DNA from: Limnohabitans sp. B9-3
GTDB lineage: Bacteria; Pseudomonadota; Gammaproteobacteria; Burkholderiales; Burkholderiaceae_C
DNA: 64,000 bases
NCBI RefSeq assembly: GCF_002778325.1
Contig: NZ_NESI01000005.1
Location: forward strand, 1 to 64,000
Direction: 5' to 3'
Shown here one piece after another: positions 36,556 through 46,173 of this stretch. The notes beneath the pieces were generated by a model, which was given only the letters and a program-made list of their open reading frames with translations, ran no database searches and was not told where the DNA came from. How positions within the stretch are numbered: position 1 is the stretch's first letter; each line of letters opens with the position of its first letter. A program made the position numbers and the translations under genes.

Positions 36556-37548
36556 TTAGCTCTTTTCGTGGGCGGGACTTTGGCTGTGGCTGTGGTCAGG
36601 CATCTTGGCACCCACATGAATCTCACCTCGCGCCTCGGCCAACTCTACTTGGCGTTGACGCTCTGCCATCTGCGCCTTTTGCTCAGGCGTGCGTTGGTCG
36701 TGGCAGTGTTCGCAACTCACCCCCAGCACGTAATGCGGCGATAGCTTGTCTTGCTCGCTGAGCGGCCAGCGGCATGAACGACATAGCTCATGGTGGCCCA
36801 CACCCAAACCATGGCTGACACTTACGCGTTCGTCGAACACGAAGCAGTCGCCTTCCCAAGTGCTTTCCTCCGGCGGGATTTCTTCCAGGTACTTGAGAAT
36901 GCCGCCTTCGAGGTGATACACCTCGTCAAACCCGCGCATTTTCATCAGCGCAGTCGACTTTTCGCAGCGAATGCCGCCGGTGCAAAACATGGCCACTTTG
37001 GTCTTTTTGGCAGCCTCACCTTGCAGGTTTTCTTGGGCGTCCAGCCAAGCGGGCAATTGCACAAAGGTTTTGATATTTGGGTTGATCGCGCCTTTGAACG
37101 TGCCAATCGCCACTTCGTAGTCGTTGCGGGTGTCGATCACCACCACGTCGGGGTCGGCCAGCAGCGCGTTCCAGTCTTGGGGTTTGACGTACTGACCCAC
37201 GGTTTTGTTGGGGTCTAACTCGGGCACACGCAGCGTGACGATCTCTTTTTTCAGCCGCACCTTCATGCGGGTGAACGGCGGCTTGGGGCTCCACGACTCT
37301 TTGTGCTGCAAGCTCGACATGCGTGGATCGGCACGCAAAAACGCCAGCACAGCGCGAATGCCCGCCTCTGGCCCGGCAATGGTGCCGTTGATGCCCTCAT
37401 GTGCCAAAAGCAGCGTGCCTTTGACGTCGTTGTCTTCGCAAAAAGCCTGCAAAGGGGCCTGCATTTCGACGAAGTCGGGCAGCGCGACGAATTTATAGAG
37501 GGCGGCGGTGAGGAAAGGCGCGGTAGAAGACATCCCCGAATTATCCAT
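36556..37548 (-). CDS. trhO: tRNA uridine(34) hydroxylase TrhO (YceA rhodanese)
   Basis: A 330-residue rhodanese-domain protein of the YceA/TrhO family, which makes the oxygen-dependent 5-hydroxyuridine at tRNA position 34. The active-site Cys is in [29 protein letters not shown] and [20 protein letters not shown] precede it. A Cys-rich tail ([15 protein letters not shown]) looks like a zinc knuckle. The start may be 37548 or the ATG at 37533; neither has a strong ribosome binding site. Confidence 0.9.
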   Translation of the reverse strand: MDNSGMSSTAPFLTAALYKFVALPDFVEMQAPLQAFCEDNDVKGTLLLAHEGINGTIAGPEAGIRAVLAFLRADPRMSSLQHKESWSPKPPFTRMKVRLKKEIVTLRVPELDPNKTVGQYVKPQDWNALLADPDVVVIDTRNDYEVAIGTFKGAINPNIKTFVQLPAWLDAQENLQGEAAKKTKVAMFCTGGIRCEKSTALMKMRGFDEVYHLEGGILKYLEEIPPEESTWEGDCFVFDERVSVSHGLGVGHHELCRSCRWPLSEQDKLSPHYVLGVSCEHCHDQRTPEQKAQMAERQRQVELAEARGEIHVGAKMPDHSHSQSPAHEKS

Positions 37549-37589
37549 GCCCGTTTAGACACACCGGCAGGCTTTTGCAGGTCTTGCGC

Positions 37590-37919
37590 TCATCTGGTTG
37601 ATTTGCACCGCAACGCGGCTTCAAACGCGCTGCGCCCCCAAAGTCGAGCTTGGTCACGTTCATCCAGGATGACTTCGGGCGCAGACCAATAAGACAGCTT
37701 CACAGGCTTGCCGCGCTGCATATAGGTAAACGGTTCAGAGCCCGCTGCTTCAAACTGAGCCACGTTGTGTGAATCTGTCTTCAGATACAAACGCCCTGCG
37801 GCGTAGAGCCCAAACATCAAGCCATCGTGGTAAATGCCCCAACCGCCAAACATCCGGCGGGCGCGGATGGGGCCGAATGCGTCAAAGACTTCGTGCAGGT
37901 AGTCGATGGATTCGTTCAT
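37590..37919 (-). CDS. TfoX N-terminal domain protein
   Basis: A 109-residue single-domain protein matching the N-terminal half of TfoX/Sxy (RARRMFGGWGIYHDGLMFGLYAAGRLYLKTD near residue 20). Full-length TfoX regulates competence; stand-alone N-domains are common and uncharacterised. It lies between trhO and the patatin gene on the same strand, with 14 bases to the latter. Confidence 0.85.
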   Translation of the reverse strand: MNESIDYLHEVFDAFGPIRARRMFGGWGIYHDGLMFGLYAAGRLYLKTDSHNVAQFEAAGSEPFTYMQRGKPVKLSYWSAPEVILDERDQARLWGRSAFEAALRCKSTR

Positions 37920-37933
37920 GGGCCGCTTTCGCT

Positions 37934-39007
37934 TCAGAGCCTATGCACTGCCGCCATGTCTGGCTTGGCTGACCAATCCGCAAATTCCTGTGCCATCTGC
38001 TCACTCGCATGGACAGCATCGCTCCAAACCTTCACTCGCCCCTCAAAGTCAGAGGCATACGTCACAAAGTCACTCCGGTCCGGCAGCTTGCCATTGGGCA
38101 AGGTTTTGACCCACTCGGGGTTGGGGGCCAAGACGATGGTGTTGTCTAAAAACGGGGTGGACTTGTGCCGCCACTTCAGGGCTTTGTCCAGCCAGCCGGG
38201 TACCACCGCTTTTTGAAAGTGTGGGTAAAGCACCAGAGGGCTTTTGGCCAAGCCGTTGTAGTTGAGGTGCAGGTGGTAGTCGGTGATCCCGCCATCCCAA
38301 TACGCGCCCGTGGGCGCATCGGGAATGTCGTGCACGGCTTGCAGCACAAACGGGATGGAGCAGCTGGCTTGCAGCGCGGCCATGAAGTTGCGCTCGTTCA
38401 GCGCCATGTGTTGAGTGGCAAAGTCTGACGTATCAAACGGCAGCTCGCCACGGCTTGAAAACACCACACGCTCTAACCACGCACCCATGGCTTTGCGTTG
38501 CACGGCATTGCACAGATACGCACCGGCGTAGCCCAAAGGCGTCAGCAGCGGGTGCTCGCGGTTCAAGATATGTTTGCCACGCGAGGTCACCACATGCAGG
38601 CGATAGCGCGGGTTGTTTAGCACTTCGCCAATGCGCCCGCCATAAAAAGCGTTCAAGCTTTTACCAAACTCGTCGCTTATTTGCTTGGCGCTGGGACGCT
38701 TTTGGCCTTCGGGTACTTTGTAGTCTTGGTGGATGTAGTCGTGCGACAGGCGGTCGAAGCCTTGGACGGGGTTATCCAAACACGCCGTAGCCATGCGCCA
38801 TGCACCGATGGATGCGCCTACGAGGTCGATGGGCTGCGTGCTTTGCGGCAACCACTCGCCAAACAAAAAACGGTCCAGTTGCCCGAGGATCAAACCCTTG
38901 GGACCTCCCGCTGCAGCGGGAATGACGCCAATGTGTTCTGGCTTCAAGCCATTGGCTTCAATGTGAGCCAGGGCTTTGGGGCCAGCGTAGATGTGGAGGG
39001 CTTTCAA
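37934..39007 (-). CDS. Patatin-like phospholipase family protein
   Basis: A 357-residue patatin-fold protein. The glycine-rich oxyanion segment AAAGGPKG lies near residue 32, the nucleophile elbow G-A-S-I-G near residue 65, and the catalytic Asp in DGGITDYHLH about residue 240 completes the Ser-Asp dyad. There is no signal peptide. The start at 39007 is TTG. It would hydrolyse acyl lipids; the target is unknown. It follows tex by 15 bases. Confidence 0.85.
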   Translation of the reverse strand: MKALHIYAGPKALAHIEANGLKPEHIGVIPAAAGGPKGLILGQLDRFLFGEWLPQSTQPIDLVGASIGAWRMATACLDNPVQGFDRLSHDYIHQDYKVPEGQKRPSAKQISDEFGKSLNAFYGGRIGEVLNNPRYRLHVVTSRGKHILNREHPLLTPLGYAGAYLCNAVQRKAMGAWLERVVFSSRGELPFDTSDFATQHMALNERNFMAALQASCSIPFVLQAVHDIPDAPTGAYWDGGITDYHLHLNYNGLAKSPLVLYPHFQKAVVPGWLDKALKWRHKSTPFLDNTIVLAPNPEWVKTLPNGKLPDRSDFVTYASDFEGRVKVWSDAVHASEQMAQEFADWSAKPDMAAVHRL

Positions 39008-39022
39008 CGCGGGGCCTTTTGT

Positions 39023-41401
39023 TTACTTCTTCAAACCCTGCAACTTAGCAAACGCACTCGCCATAACCGAGCCCGCTGCCACCGGCGCCGAGCTGTAGTT
39101 GCCGCCACCCCGCTGGCGGTTATCCCGTCCTGCATGCTCAAAGCGGTTATCGCGTGGGCCATCCTTGCGCGCAGGCGCAGCGTCCAACTTCATGGTCAAG
39201 CTGATGCGTTTGCGGGCCACGTCCACTTCCAGCACTTTGACCTTGATGATGTCACCGGTCTTCACCACTTCGCGGGCGTCGGTGATGAACTTGTTGCTGA
39301 GTTGGCTGACGTGAATCAAGCCGTCTTGGTGCACACCCAAATCGACAAACGCGCCAAAGGCGGCCACGTTGCTGACCGTGCCTTCCAGCACCATGTCGAC
39401 CTTCAGGTCTTTGATGTCTTCCACGCCGTCTTGCAGCTTTGCCACTTTGAAGTCGGGGCGTGGGTCGCGGCCTGGCTTTTCGAGTTCGCTCAAGATGTCT
39501 TTGACGGTGATCACACCCACGGTGTCGTTGGCAAACAGCTCGGGCTTCAAGGTTTTGAGCATGTCTGCACGGCCCATCAGTTCAGCCACGGGCTTGCCGG
39601 TTTGCGCCATGATGCGCTCCACCACGGGGTAGGTTTCAGGGTGAACCGCGGTCATATCCAGTGGGTTGTCGCCATCGCGAATGCGCAAGAAGCCTGCGCT
39701 TTGCTCAAACGTTTTTGCACCTAGGCCCGTGACCTTGAGCAACTGCTGGCGGTTGGCAAACGCGCCATTGGCTTCGCGCCAACGCACCACGGCTTTGGCG
39801 GTGGTGGTGCTCAAGCCCGACACACGGGTGAGCAACGGCACGCTGGCGGTATTCAGGTCTACACCCACTTTGTTCACGCAGTCTTCCACCACGGCTTCCA
39901 GTGTGCGGGCGAGTTCGCTTTGGTTCACATCGTGTTGGTACTGGCCCACGCCGATGGATTTGGGGTCGATCTTTACCAACTCAGCCAAGGGGTCTTGCAA
40001 GCGGCGCGCAATGCTGGCTGCGCCGCGCAGGCTCACGTCTACGTCGGGCATTTCGTTGCTGGCGTATTCACTGGCGCTGTACACCGACGCGCCGGCTTCG
40101 CTGACCACCACTTTGTCGATGACCTTTGACGCGTCATGTTTGGCCATGAGCTTGATCAGCTCGCCTGCCAGTTTGTCGGTCTCGCGGCTGGCTGTGCCGT
40201 TGCCAATGGCAATCAGGTTCACGCCGTGTTTCTCGGCCAGCTTGGCCAAGGTGTAGAGCGAGCCGTCCCAATCTTTACGGGGCTCGTGTGGGTAGACGGT
40301 GGACGTTTCCACCAACTTGCCCGTGGCATCGACCACTGCCACTTTCACGCCAGTGCGGATGCCTGGGTCTAGACCCATCACCACGCGTGGGCCAGCGGGG
40401 GCTGCCAGCAGCAAGTCGCGCAGGTTGTCGGCAAACACTTTGATGGCCACCTTCTCAGCTTCTTCGCGCAGACGCGTGAACAAGTCGCGCTCGGTGGAGA
40501 GGCTGAGCTTCACACGCCATGTCCATGCCACGCATTTGCGAATCAGGTCGTCCCCTGCTCTGTTGGAATGGCTCCATCCAAGGTGCAAAGCAATCTTGCC
40601 TTCCGCCAAGCTGGGTTTGCCGGGTTCCGGCTTGGCATTGACACTCGCCTCCGGCTCGGGCAGCACCAATTTAGCGTCGAGCATTTCCAGCGCACGGCCA
40701 CGGAACACGGCCAAGGCGCGATGCGATGGCACGCGGCCAATGGGTTCGTCGTACTCAAAGTAGTCACGAAACTTCGCCACGTCGGGGTTGTTTTCGTCTT
40801 TGCCCGTGGAGAGCTTGCTGCGGAACAAACCTTCGGTCCACAGCCATTCGCGCAAGCCTTGCACCAACAAAGCGTCTTCGGCCCAGCGCTCGCTCAGCAA
40901 GTCGCGCACGCCGTCAAGCACCGCGGCCACGGTTGTGAAGTCGGCACCTTCAATCTTGCCTGCGGGCACCAAGAAAGCTTCTGCTTCCACATTGGGGTTG
41001 AGCGTGGGGTCGGCAAACAGCTTGTCGGCCAGTGGCTCCAAGCCTGCCTCTTTGGCAATCATGCCCTTGGTACGGCGCTTGGGCTTGAAGGGCAAGTAAA
41101 TGTCCTCAAGCTCTTGCTTGGTGGGCGCTGCTTCGAGGGCGGCCAGTAGTTCGGGGGTGAGCTTGCCCTGCTCTTGAATGCTTTTAATCACCGCAGCGCG
41201 GCGGTCGGTCAGCTCGCGCAGGTAGCTCAGGCGGGCTTCGAGTTCGCGCAATTGAATGTCGTCCAAACCACCGGTGACTTCTTTGCGGTAACGCGCAATG
41301 AACGGGACGGTGGCACCGCCATCCAACAACTCAACCGCAGCGCGGACTTGCTCGGGGCGGATTTTGATTTCAGCGGCCAACTGGGCCATGATTTTCTGCA
41401 T
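39023..41401 (-). CDS. tex: Tex family S1-domain RNA-binding transcription accessory protein
   Basis: A 792-residue Tex protein. The N-terminal helical domain (GATVPFIARYRKEVTGGLDD) is followed by a YqgF-like nuclease fold (MGLDPGIRTGVKVAVVD) and helix-hairpin-helix motifs (GLGAKTFEQSAGFLRI). A C-terminal S1 domain (GTVSNVAAFGAFVDLGVHQDGLIHVSQL) is followed by an Arg/Asn-rich tail. It binds nucleic acids and influences transcription and virulence genes in several species. The ATG at 41401 gives the family-typical start M-Q-K-I-M-A-Q-L-A. Confidence 0.93.
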   Translation of the reverse strand: MQKIMAQLAAEIKIRPEQVRAAVELLDGGATVPFIARYRKEVTGGLDDIQLRELEARLSYLRELTDRRAAVIKSIQEQGKLTPELLAALEAAPTKQELEDIYLPFKPKRRTKGMIAKEAGLEPLADKLFADPTLNPNVEAEAFLVPAGKIEGADFTTVAAVLDGVRDLLSERWAEDALLVQGLREWLWTEGLFRSKLSTGKDENNPDVAKFRDYFEYDEPIGRVPSHRALAVFRGRALEMLDAKLVLPEPEASVNAKPEPGKPSLAEGKIALHLGWSHSNRAGDDLIRKCVAWTWRVKLSLSTERDLFTRLREEAEKVAIKVFADNLRDLLLAAPAGPRVVMGLDPGIRTGVKVAVVDATGKLVETSTVYPHEPRKDWDGSLYTLAKLAEKHGVNLIAIGNGTASRETDKLAGELIKLMAKHDASKVIDKVVVSEAGASVYSASEYASNEMPDVDVSLRGAASIARRLQDPLAELVKIDPKSIGVGQYQHDVNQSELARTLEAVVEDCVNKVGVDLNTASVPLLTRVSGLSTTTAKAVVRWREANGAFANRQQLLKVTGLGAKTFEQSAGFLRIRDGDNPLDMTAVHPETYPVVERIMAQTGKPVAELMGRADMLKTLKPELFANDTVGVITVKDILSELEKPGRDPRPDFKVAKLQDGVEDIKDLKVDMVLEGTVSNVAAFGAFVDLGVHQDGLIHVSQLSNKFITDAREVVKTGDIIKVKVLEVDVARKRISLTMKLDAAPARKDGPRDNRFEHAGRDNRQRGGGNYSSAPVAAGSVMASAFAKLQGLKK

Positions 41402-41514
41402 GTTTTCTAGTTCTATCTTGGCAAAGCGTGCAAGTTTGCCATACCGCAAATGTATCTACGCCTAAAAATACGAAACGATCCAATCTCTAAAATTTGAGTA
41501 CTTAGAGGTACTTG

Positions 41515-41865
41515 ATGAAGCTTAAAACAAATAATCGCGAGGCCTTTGCAGCAGTGTTGGCCGTATTGTTGTTTTTATCAGGATGCACACAAATCCCGTC
41601 TAGCGAATATGCCAAATTCAAGCCGCTGGATGAAAAAAAGCGAATCATGAATCGGGTCAAACTCACTTGGGAGTTCAGAAACGATGCCGAGTCTTACTGC
41701 CAGCGCGTTCAGCAAGATTACCAACGCGATGCAGCCATGACCGTTGCGGCTTGTTCGATCTGGTCGCGCAGCACCAACGAATGCACCATCGTCACAGGCC
41801 CCAACCCCGACCATGTGGTGCTGGGCCACGAAGTTCGCCACTGCTTCGAAGGCCACTTTCACTGA
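41515..41865 (+). CDS. Small lipoprotein with HExxH motif
   Basis: A 116-residue predicted lipoprotein. The signal with lipobox L-S-G-C puts the lipidated residue at Cys24. The last 13 residues hold H105-E-V-R-H109 and two more His (114 and 116), a possible zinc site. Four further Cys (62, 80, 90 and 110) could form two disulfides in the periplasm. An AGAGGT ribosome binding site precedes the ATG. I do not recognise the family; it may be a minimal metalloprotease-like or a metal-binding protein. The reading frame +1 from the stop stays open for about 15 codons (to 41908). Confidence 0.7.
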   Translation: MKLKTNNREAFAAVLAVLLFLSGCTQIPSSEYAKFKPLDEKKRIMNRVKLTWEFRNDAESYCQRVQQDYQRDAAMTVAACSIWSRSTNECTIVTGPNPDHVVLGHEVRHCFEGHFH

Positions 41866-41911
41866 AGCGCAGGCCCGCTACGTGCAAGGCCTGCCCACCC
41901 CCAAGTAACAC

Positions 41912-42814
41912 TCAATCGCGTAACTTGGCTTTCAGTTTCTCACCCAAATCAGGTCGCTCTTTGAACGGGTCTGGCGGGTTGTGCTGCTGAACGATGGCTT
42001 CCATGCGGCTTTGCACGTTACCCAGCGCCTGCGGATGGCTGTAGATATAGAACTGATCGGCCGCGATCGCGTCAAACACCAGTTGCGCCACATCCGCAGC
42101 GCTCACTTTGCCACTGCTCACCGCTTTGTCGCTCATGGCTTGGCCAATCAACTGACTCTTGGTCGGTTGCTCGGCATCTAAAGCGGCTGGGCGGTTGCGA
42201 TGGCTTTGGCTGATGCCGGTGGGCACAAAGTAAGGGCACAACACGCTGGCACTGATTTGGTCGTTCACCAGCTTCAAGTCTTGGTAGAGCGTTTCGGTCA
42301 ATGCCACGACGGCGTGTTTGCTAACGTTGTAAATGCCCATGTTGGGCGGCGTGAGCAAACCAGCCATGCTGGCGGTATTGACGATGTGGCCCTCAAAACT
42401 CGGGTCTTTGGCTGCTGCCTCCAACATCATGGGGGTGAACAAGCGCACACCGTGCACCACACCCCAGACGTTGACGCCCAGCACCCAGTCCCAGTCGGCT
42501 TGGGTGTTCTCCCAGATCAAACCGCCAGCGCCCACGCCCGCGTTGTTGAACACGAAGTTGGGCGCACCAAAGGTGGCTTTCACGTCGTTGGCCAAGGCTT
42601 GCATTTGCGCGGCATCGGCCACGTTGACCAAGCGGGCCAGCACTTGCACGCCGGTGGCTTTGAGTTCGGCCTCAGCCGCGTCGAGTGCGTCTTTTTGCAC
42701 ATCGACCAGCACCAAGTTCATGCCCAGCGTGGCGCCAATGCGTGCGCACTCCAAGCCAAAGCCCGAGCCAGCGCCGGTCAACACGGCGGTTTTGCCTTTG
42801 AAGTTTGAAATCAT
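41912..42814 (-). CDS. Short-chain dehydrogenase/reductase
   Basis: A 300-residue classical SDR. The Rossmann motif TGAGSGFG lies near residue 12, FNNAGVGAGG near residue 90, and the catalytic Y-x-x-x-K is YNVSKHAVV near residue 160. It is the last gene of the long minus-strand catabolic run. Its ATG overlaps the GST stop by one base (TGATG). The substrate is unknown, perhaps a hydroxyacyl or alcohol intermediate. Confidence 0.88.
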   Translation of the reverse strand: MISNFKGKTAVLTGAGSGFGLECARIGATLGMNLVLVDVQKDALDAAEAELKATGVQVLARLVNVADAAQMQALANDVKATFGAPNFVFNNAGVGAGGLIWENTQADWDWVLGVNVWGVVHGVRLFTPMMLEAAAKDPSFEGHIVNTASMAGLLTPPNMGIYNVSKHAVVALTETLYQDLKLVNDQISASVLCPYFVPTGISQSHRNRPAALDAEQPTKSQLIGQAMSDKAVSSGKVSAADVAQLVFDAIAADQFYIYSHPQALGNVQSRMEAIVQQHNPPDPFKERPDLGEKLKAKLRD

Positions 42815-43746
42815 CAGTCTGCCTTTTTCAAAATAAAGCCATTGCGTGGGAAATGCACCTGCACCGTGCCTGCACGGTCGTCGGTACGGCGAACGGTGTA
42901 GCGCGTGCGGGTGGCCGCGACCAACTCGCCCTCCGTGGGCTCAAGACCAAAAGCCTCAGCGGTGATCACCACATGGCTACCCAAAGGAATGCCATGCAGG
43001 TCGATGAATGGCTCTTTAGACACATCGAGCGGTTGACTTTCACGGGCGATTTGCAGCGCCTGTGTCGATGTGAGATCGGTTTGCGTGCCGTGGCCAAACT
43101 TCTCCATGCGCGCCAACCATTCGCGCACATTGGGTGTGGCGTTGAAGATGTCGGCCAGCATGGGCACTTGACGCCAGGTGTACCAAGTGGGGTGATAGGC
43201 CGAAAAGTCGGCCACCGAGGGCGCATCACCCATCAAAAACGGGTGGTGGTCCAGCATGTTGGCTAGACGGCGCAGGTAGCTTTTGTACATGCCAAGCGCG
43301 TCAGCGGGCGGCATGCGTGGGGCGCCACCGCGCATGGCGGCGCGGTCTTGCACAAACACTTTCACATCTTCAGGGGCCCAGCCTGTCAGCACATGGGCTG
43401 CGCCCGCAGGCTGAAAGTTGTAGGCCATGGCCACAGGGAACACCAAGGTGTCCGCCCATTGCGCCACGATGCGCGCAGCACCTTTGACGGCCTCTGGGTA
43501 CAACGTGGGCGTGGGCTGAATTTGCTCCAGCACATCAGCAATCAAGTTGCTGTCGCAATAAATGTCGGCACCAATTTGCATGAACGGCGTGCGGCGATGG
43601 CCGCCGGTAAGCGCCACCACGTCGGGTTTGGGCATGTACATCGGAATGTGCACGCTCTGCCAGCTGAGTTGTTTGTAGCCCAAGATGAGCCGCACTTTTT
43701 CAGCAAACGGCGACAGGGGGTAATGGTGAAGAATGATCTGAGACAT
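42814..43746 (-). CDS. Glutathione S-transferase family protein
   Basis: A 310-residue protein with an N-terminal thioredoxin-like GST domain (HHYPLSPFAEKVRLILGYK) and a helical C-terminal domain (SVADFSAYHPTWY). It is longer than usual GSTs because of a roughly 75-residue tail. It sits among reductases and CoA enzymes, suggesting detoxification or isomerisation of an intermediate. It is one base from the SDR gene. Confidence 0.82.
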   Translation of the reverse strand: MSQIILHHYPLSPFAEKVRLILGYKQLSWQSVHIPMYMPKPDVVALTGGHRRTPFMQIGADIYCDSNLIADVLEQIQPTPTLYPEAVKGAARIVAQWADTLVFPVAMAYNFQPAGAAHVLTGWAPEDVKVFVQDRAAMRGGAPRMPPADALGMYKSYLRRLANMLDHHPFLMGDAPSVADFSAYHPTWYTWRQVPMLADIFNATPNVREWLARMEKFGHGTQTDLTSTQALQIARESQPLDVSKEPFIDLHGIPLGSHVVITAEAFGLEPTEGELVAATRTRYTVRRTDDRAGTVQVHFPRNGFILKKAD

Positions 43747-43769
43747 GTGGTCGCTCTTTGGCCGTCAAC

Positions 43770-44786
43770 TTAGATCAGCTTGACCAATTGCTTGCCGAAG
43801 TTCTTGCCTTTGAGCAAGCCCAAAAACGCTTCAGGCGCAGCAGCCAAACCCTCGGCCACTGACTCACGGGGGCGCAACTTGCCGGTGCCCACCAAGGTGC
43901 CCAACTCGTGCAAAGCCTCAGGCCACACTTCCATGTGCTCGCTGACGATGAAGCCTTCCACGCGCAGTCGGTTGACCAAAATCAACGCAGGGTTGGTCAT
44001 GCCAATGGGCGCGCCGTCGTAGCCCGCGATCATGCCGCACACCGCAATGCGGGCAAAGGCGTTGGTGCGCAACATCACCGCGTCGAGCACCATGCCGCCC
44101 ACGTTTTCAAAGTGGCCGTCAATGCCATTGGGGCAAGCTTCGCGCAGGGCTTTCGAAAGCGAAACGTAGTCTTTGTGTTCTTTGTAGTCGATGCAGGCGT
44201 CAAAACCGAGTTCGTTGACCACGTAGTCGCATTTGTCTTTGCCGCCTGCAATACCCACCACGCGGCAGCCGCGTGCTTTGGCCAAGGCACCGTAAGCGCT
44301 GCCCACTGCACCACTGGCCGCGCTGACGGTCACGGTATCACCGGCTTTGGGGTTGATGATTTTCACTAAGCCGTACCAAGCGGTCACGCCGGGCATGCCG
44401 ACCGCGCCTAAGTAATGGCTGAGTGGCACATGGGTGGTGTCGACGCGGCGCAGCAGGCCGGGCGCATTGCCGTCCACCACGCTGTAAAGCTGCCAACCGC
44501 CCATGCCCACGACTTTGTCGCCTGGGTTGAATTTCGGATGGCGGCTCTCCACCACTTCGCCCACGGTGCCGCCGATCATGACCTCGCCCAAGGGCTGGGG
44601 CACAGCGTAGCTCTTGCTCTCATTCATGCGACCACGCATGTAGGGGTCGAGACTGAGGTAGTGGTGGCGCACCAGCACTTGGTTGTCTTTCAACGCAGGG
44701 GGTTGGTTGTGCAGCAACTTGAAGTTGTCGGTGGTTGCCTCCGAAGCGGGGCGGTTGTCGAGCACGATTTGTTGGTTTTCTGGCAT
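43770..44786 (-). CDS. NADP-dependent medium-chain reductase/oxidoreductase (YncB/CurA-like)
   Basis: A 338-residue zinc-independent MDR protein. The N-terminus M-P-E-N-Q-Q-I-V-L and LSLDPYMRGRMNESKSY are typical of the CurA/leukotriene B4 12-hydroxydehydrogenase group. The nucleotide motif is SAASGAVGSAYGALAKARGCRVVGIAGG. Relatives reduce enone double bonds with NADPH. It belongs to the same minus-strand run. Confidence 0.88.
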   Translation of the reverse strand: MPENQQIVLDNRPASEATTDNFKLLHNQPPALKDNQVLVRHHYLSLDPYMRGRMNESKSYAVPQPLGEVMIGGTVGEVVESRHPKFNPGDKVVGMGGWQLYSVVDGNAPGLLRRVDTTHVPLSHYLGAVGMPGVTAWYGLVKIINPKAGDTVTVSAASGAVGSAYGALAKARGCRVVGIAGGKDKCDYVVNELGFDACIDYKEHKDYVSLSKALREACPNGIDGHFENVGGMVLDAVMLRTNAFARIAVCGMIAGYDGAPIGMTNPALILVNRLRVEGFIVSEHMEVWPEALHELGTLVGTGKLRPRESVAEGLAAAPEAFLGLLKGKNFGKQLVKLI

Positions 44787-44832
44787 TTGAATATCTCCGG
44801 TTGTTGGTTTTGAAAAGGAAAAAAGGGAACGC

Positions 44833-45255
44833 TCAATCGGTGGCGGGGCTTGGGGTGTCCCGCCTTGTCACGTATTTGAAGGTGCCTGTGGCGGTGGCGC
44901 ACAGCTGCCCTTGGGCGTCGTAAATGCGGCCTTCGGTGAAGGCCATGCTGCGGGTGCGGTGTAACAAATGCCCTTTGCCCACCAGCGCCTGACCGGCTGG
45001 CACTTTGGCGGGTCGCATGAACGTGGTTTTCATCTCGATGGTGACCACGCCCATTTGTGGGTCCACGCTGCGTGCGGCGGTGGCCATGATCACGTCCAAA
45101 AAGGTCATGACCGCACCGCCGTGCGTGACATCGAAGGAATTCATGTGTTCAGAACGTGGTGCGAAATGCAGCTCTGACTCGCCGCCGTCGAACCGCTCGA
45201 GCGAGAAGCCCAAGTGGTCAACGAACGGAATGTTGGCACCAAAAGGAATGCTCAT
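44833..45255 (-). CDS. PaaI-type hot-dog thioesterase
   Basis: A 140-residue hot-dog-fold protein. The start at 45255 gives MSIPFGANIPFVDHLGF. The family motif F-D-V-T-H-G-G-A-V-M-T-F-L-D lies near residue 42, with the later segment ARSVDPQMGVVTIEMKTTFMRPA. PaaI-like enzymes hydrolyse acyl-CoA thioesters, often phenylacetyl-type. It is adjacent to an SDR gene and likely helps release CoA when intermediates stall. Confidence 0.86.
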   Translation of the reverse strand: MSIPFGANIPFVDHLGFSLERFDGGESELHFAPRSEHMNSFDVTHGGAVMTFLDVIMATAARSVDPQMGVVTIEMKTTFMRPAKVPAGQALVGKGHLLHRTRSMAFTEGRIYDAQGQLCATATGTFKYVTRRDTPSPATD

Positions 45256-45274
45256 GTTCAGACTCACGTGCAAC

Positions 45275-46066
45275 TCAACCACCCACGATGGCGCTGACAC
45301 CACCGTCGACGGCCATCCACTGACCGGTGATGTGTTTGCCAGCGTCTGACGCGAACAACAAGGCCAGGCCTTTGAGGTCTTCGTCATCGCCCAAACGGCG
45401 CAGTGGGGCGCCTTGGGCCAATTTATCAGCGCCCATTTTTTCGAGCAGCCCATACGTCATCTTGCTAGGGAAGAAGCCCGGGCAGATGGCATTGACCGTG
45501 ATGCCGTGCTCGCCCCACTCGCCTGCCAAAGCGCGGGTGAAGTTGACGACCGCGCCTTTAGAGGTGTTGTAAGCGATGGTCTTCATCTCGGAGGGGTTGC
45601 CTGCCAGACCGGCAATGGACGCCACGTTCAAGATGCGGCCTTTGCCACGCGGGATCATGCACAGTTTGGCGACTTCTTGCGACAAGATGAAGTAGCCGCG
45701 CACATTCAGGTTCATCACCTTGTCCCAAGCTTCGACCGGGTGGTCTTCCGCAGGAGCGCCCCATGAAGCGCCAGCGTTGTTGATCAGAATGTCAATCGGG
45801 CCCATGCGTTCGATGGTTTCTGCCGCGAGGCGGCGAATGTCTTCTTCTTTGCCGCAATCGGCAGCGATCCATTGGGCGTCAATGCCTGCGGCTTTGAGCT
45901 CTGCAGCGGCTTCTTGAAGGTCAGCCGCCTTGCGCGAGCTGAGCATGATCTTGGCACCAGCTTCGCCCAACGCGTGCGCCATTTGCAAGCCCAAGCCGCG
46001 TGAGCCGCCGGTGACCAAAGCCACTCGGCCGGTCAGATCAAAAAGTTGTTGTGTGGTGCGTGCCAT
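45275..46066 (-). CDS. SDR family oxidoreductase, FabG-like
   Basis: A 263-residue SDR. TGGSRGLGLQMA near residue 20, NNAGASWGAP, and YNTSKGAVVNFTRALAGEWG near residue 165 carry the cofactor and catalytic motifs. Its likely partner is a 3-hydroxyacyl-CoA or related alcohol in the catabolic run. An AAAGGAAA ribosome binding site precedes the ATG. Confidence 0.88.
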   Translation of the reverse strand: MARTTQQLFDLTGRVALVTGGSRGLGLQMAHALGEAGAKIMLSSRKAADLQEAAAELKAAGIDAQWIAADCGKEEDIRRLAAETIERMGPIDILINNAGASWGAPAEDHPVEAWDKVMNLNVRGYFILSQEVAKLCMIPRGKGRILNVASIAGLAGNPSEMKTIAYNTSKGAVVNFTRALAGEWGEHGITVNAICPGFFPSKMTYGLLEKMGADKLAQGAPLRRLGDDEDLKGLALLFASDAGKHITGQWMAVDGGVSAIVGG

Positions 46067-46173
46067 GGGCGTTTCCTTTATTTCATCAAATGCTTGGCCA
46101 GTGCCATGTAGGCAGGCTGCGAGGTGGTTTGCTGCTTGTCGTTTTGTTAGTTTTAGGCTGTCTTATTTGCGGT

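Noticed and set aside
45256-45453. 66-codon extension of the PaaI thioesterase
   Set aside because: It overlaps the SDR gene in another frame; homologues begin near the ATG at 45255.
46067-46173. 22-codon frame ending MALAKHLMK before the FabG-like SDR
   Set aside because: Too short, no homology visible, and it lies just upstream of a normal ribosome binding site.
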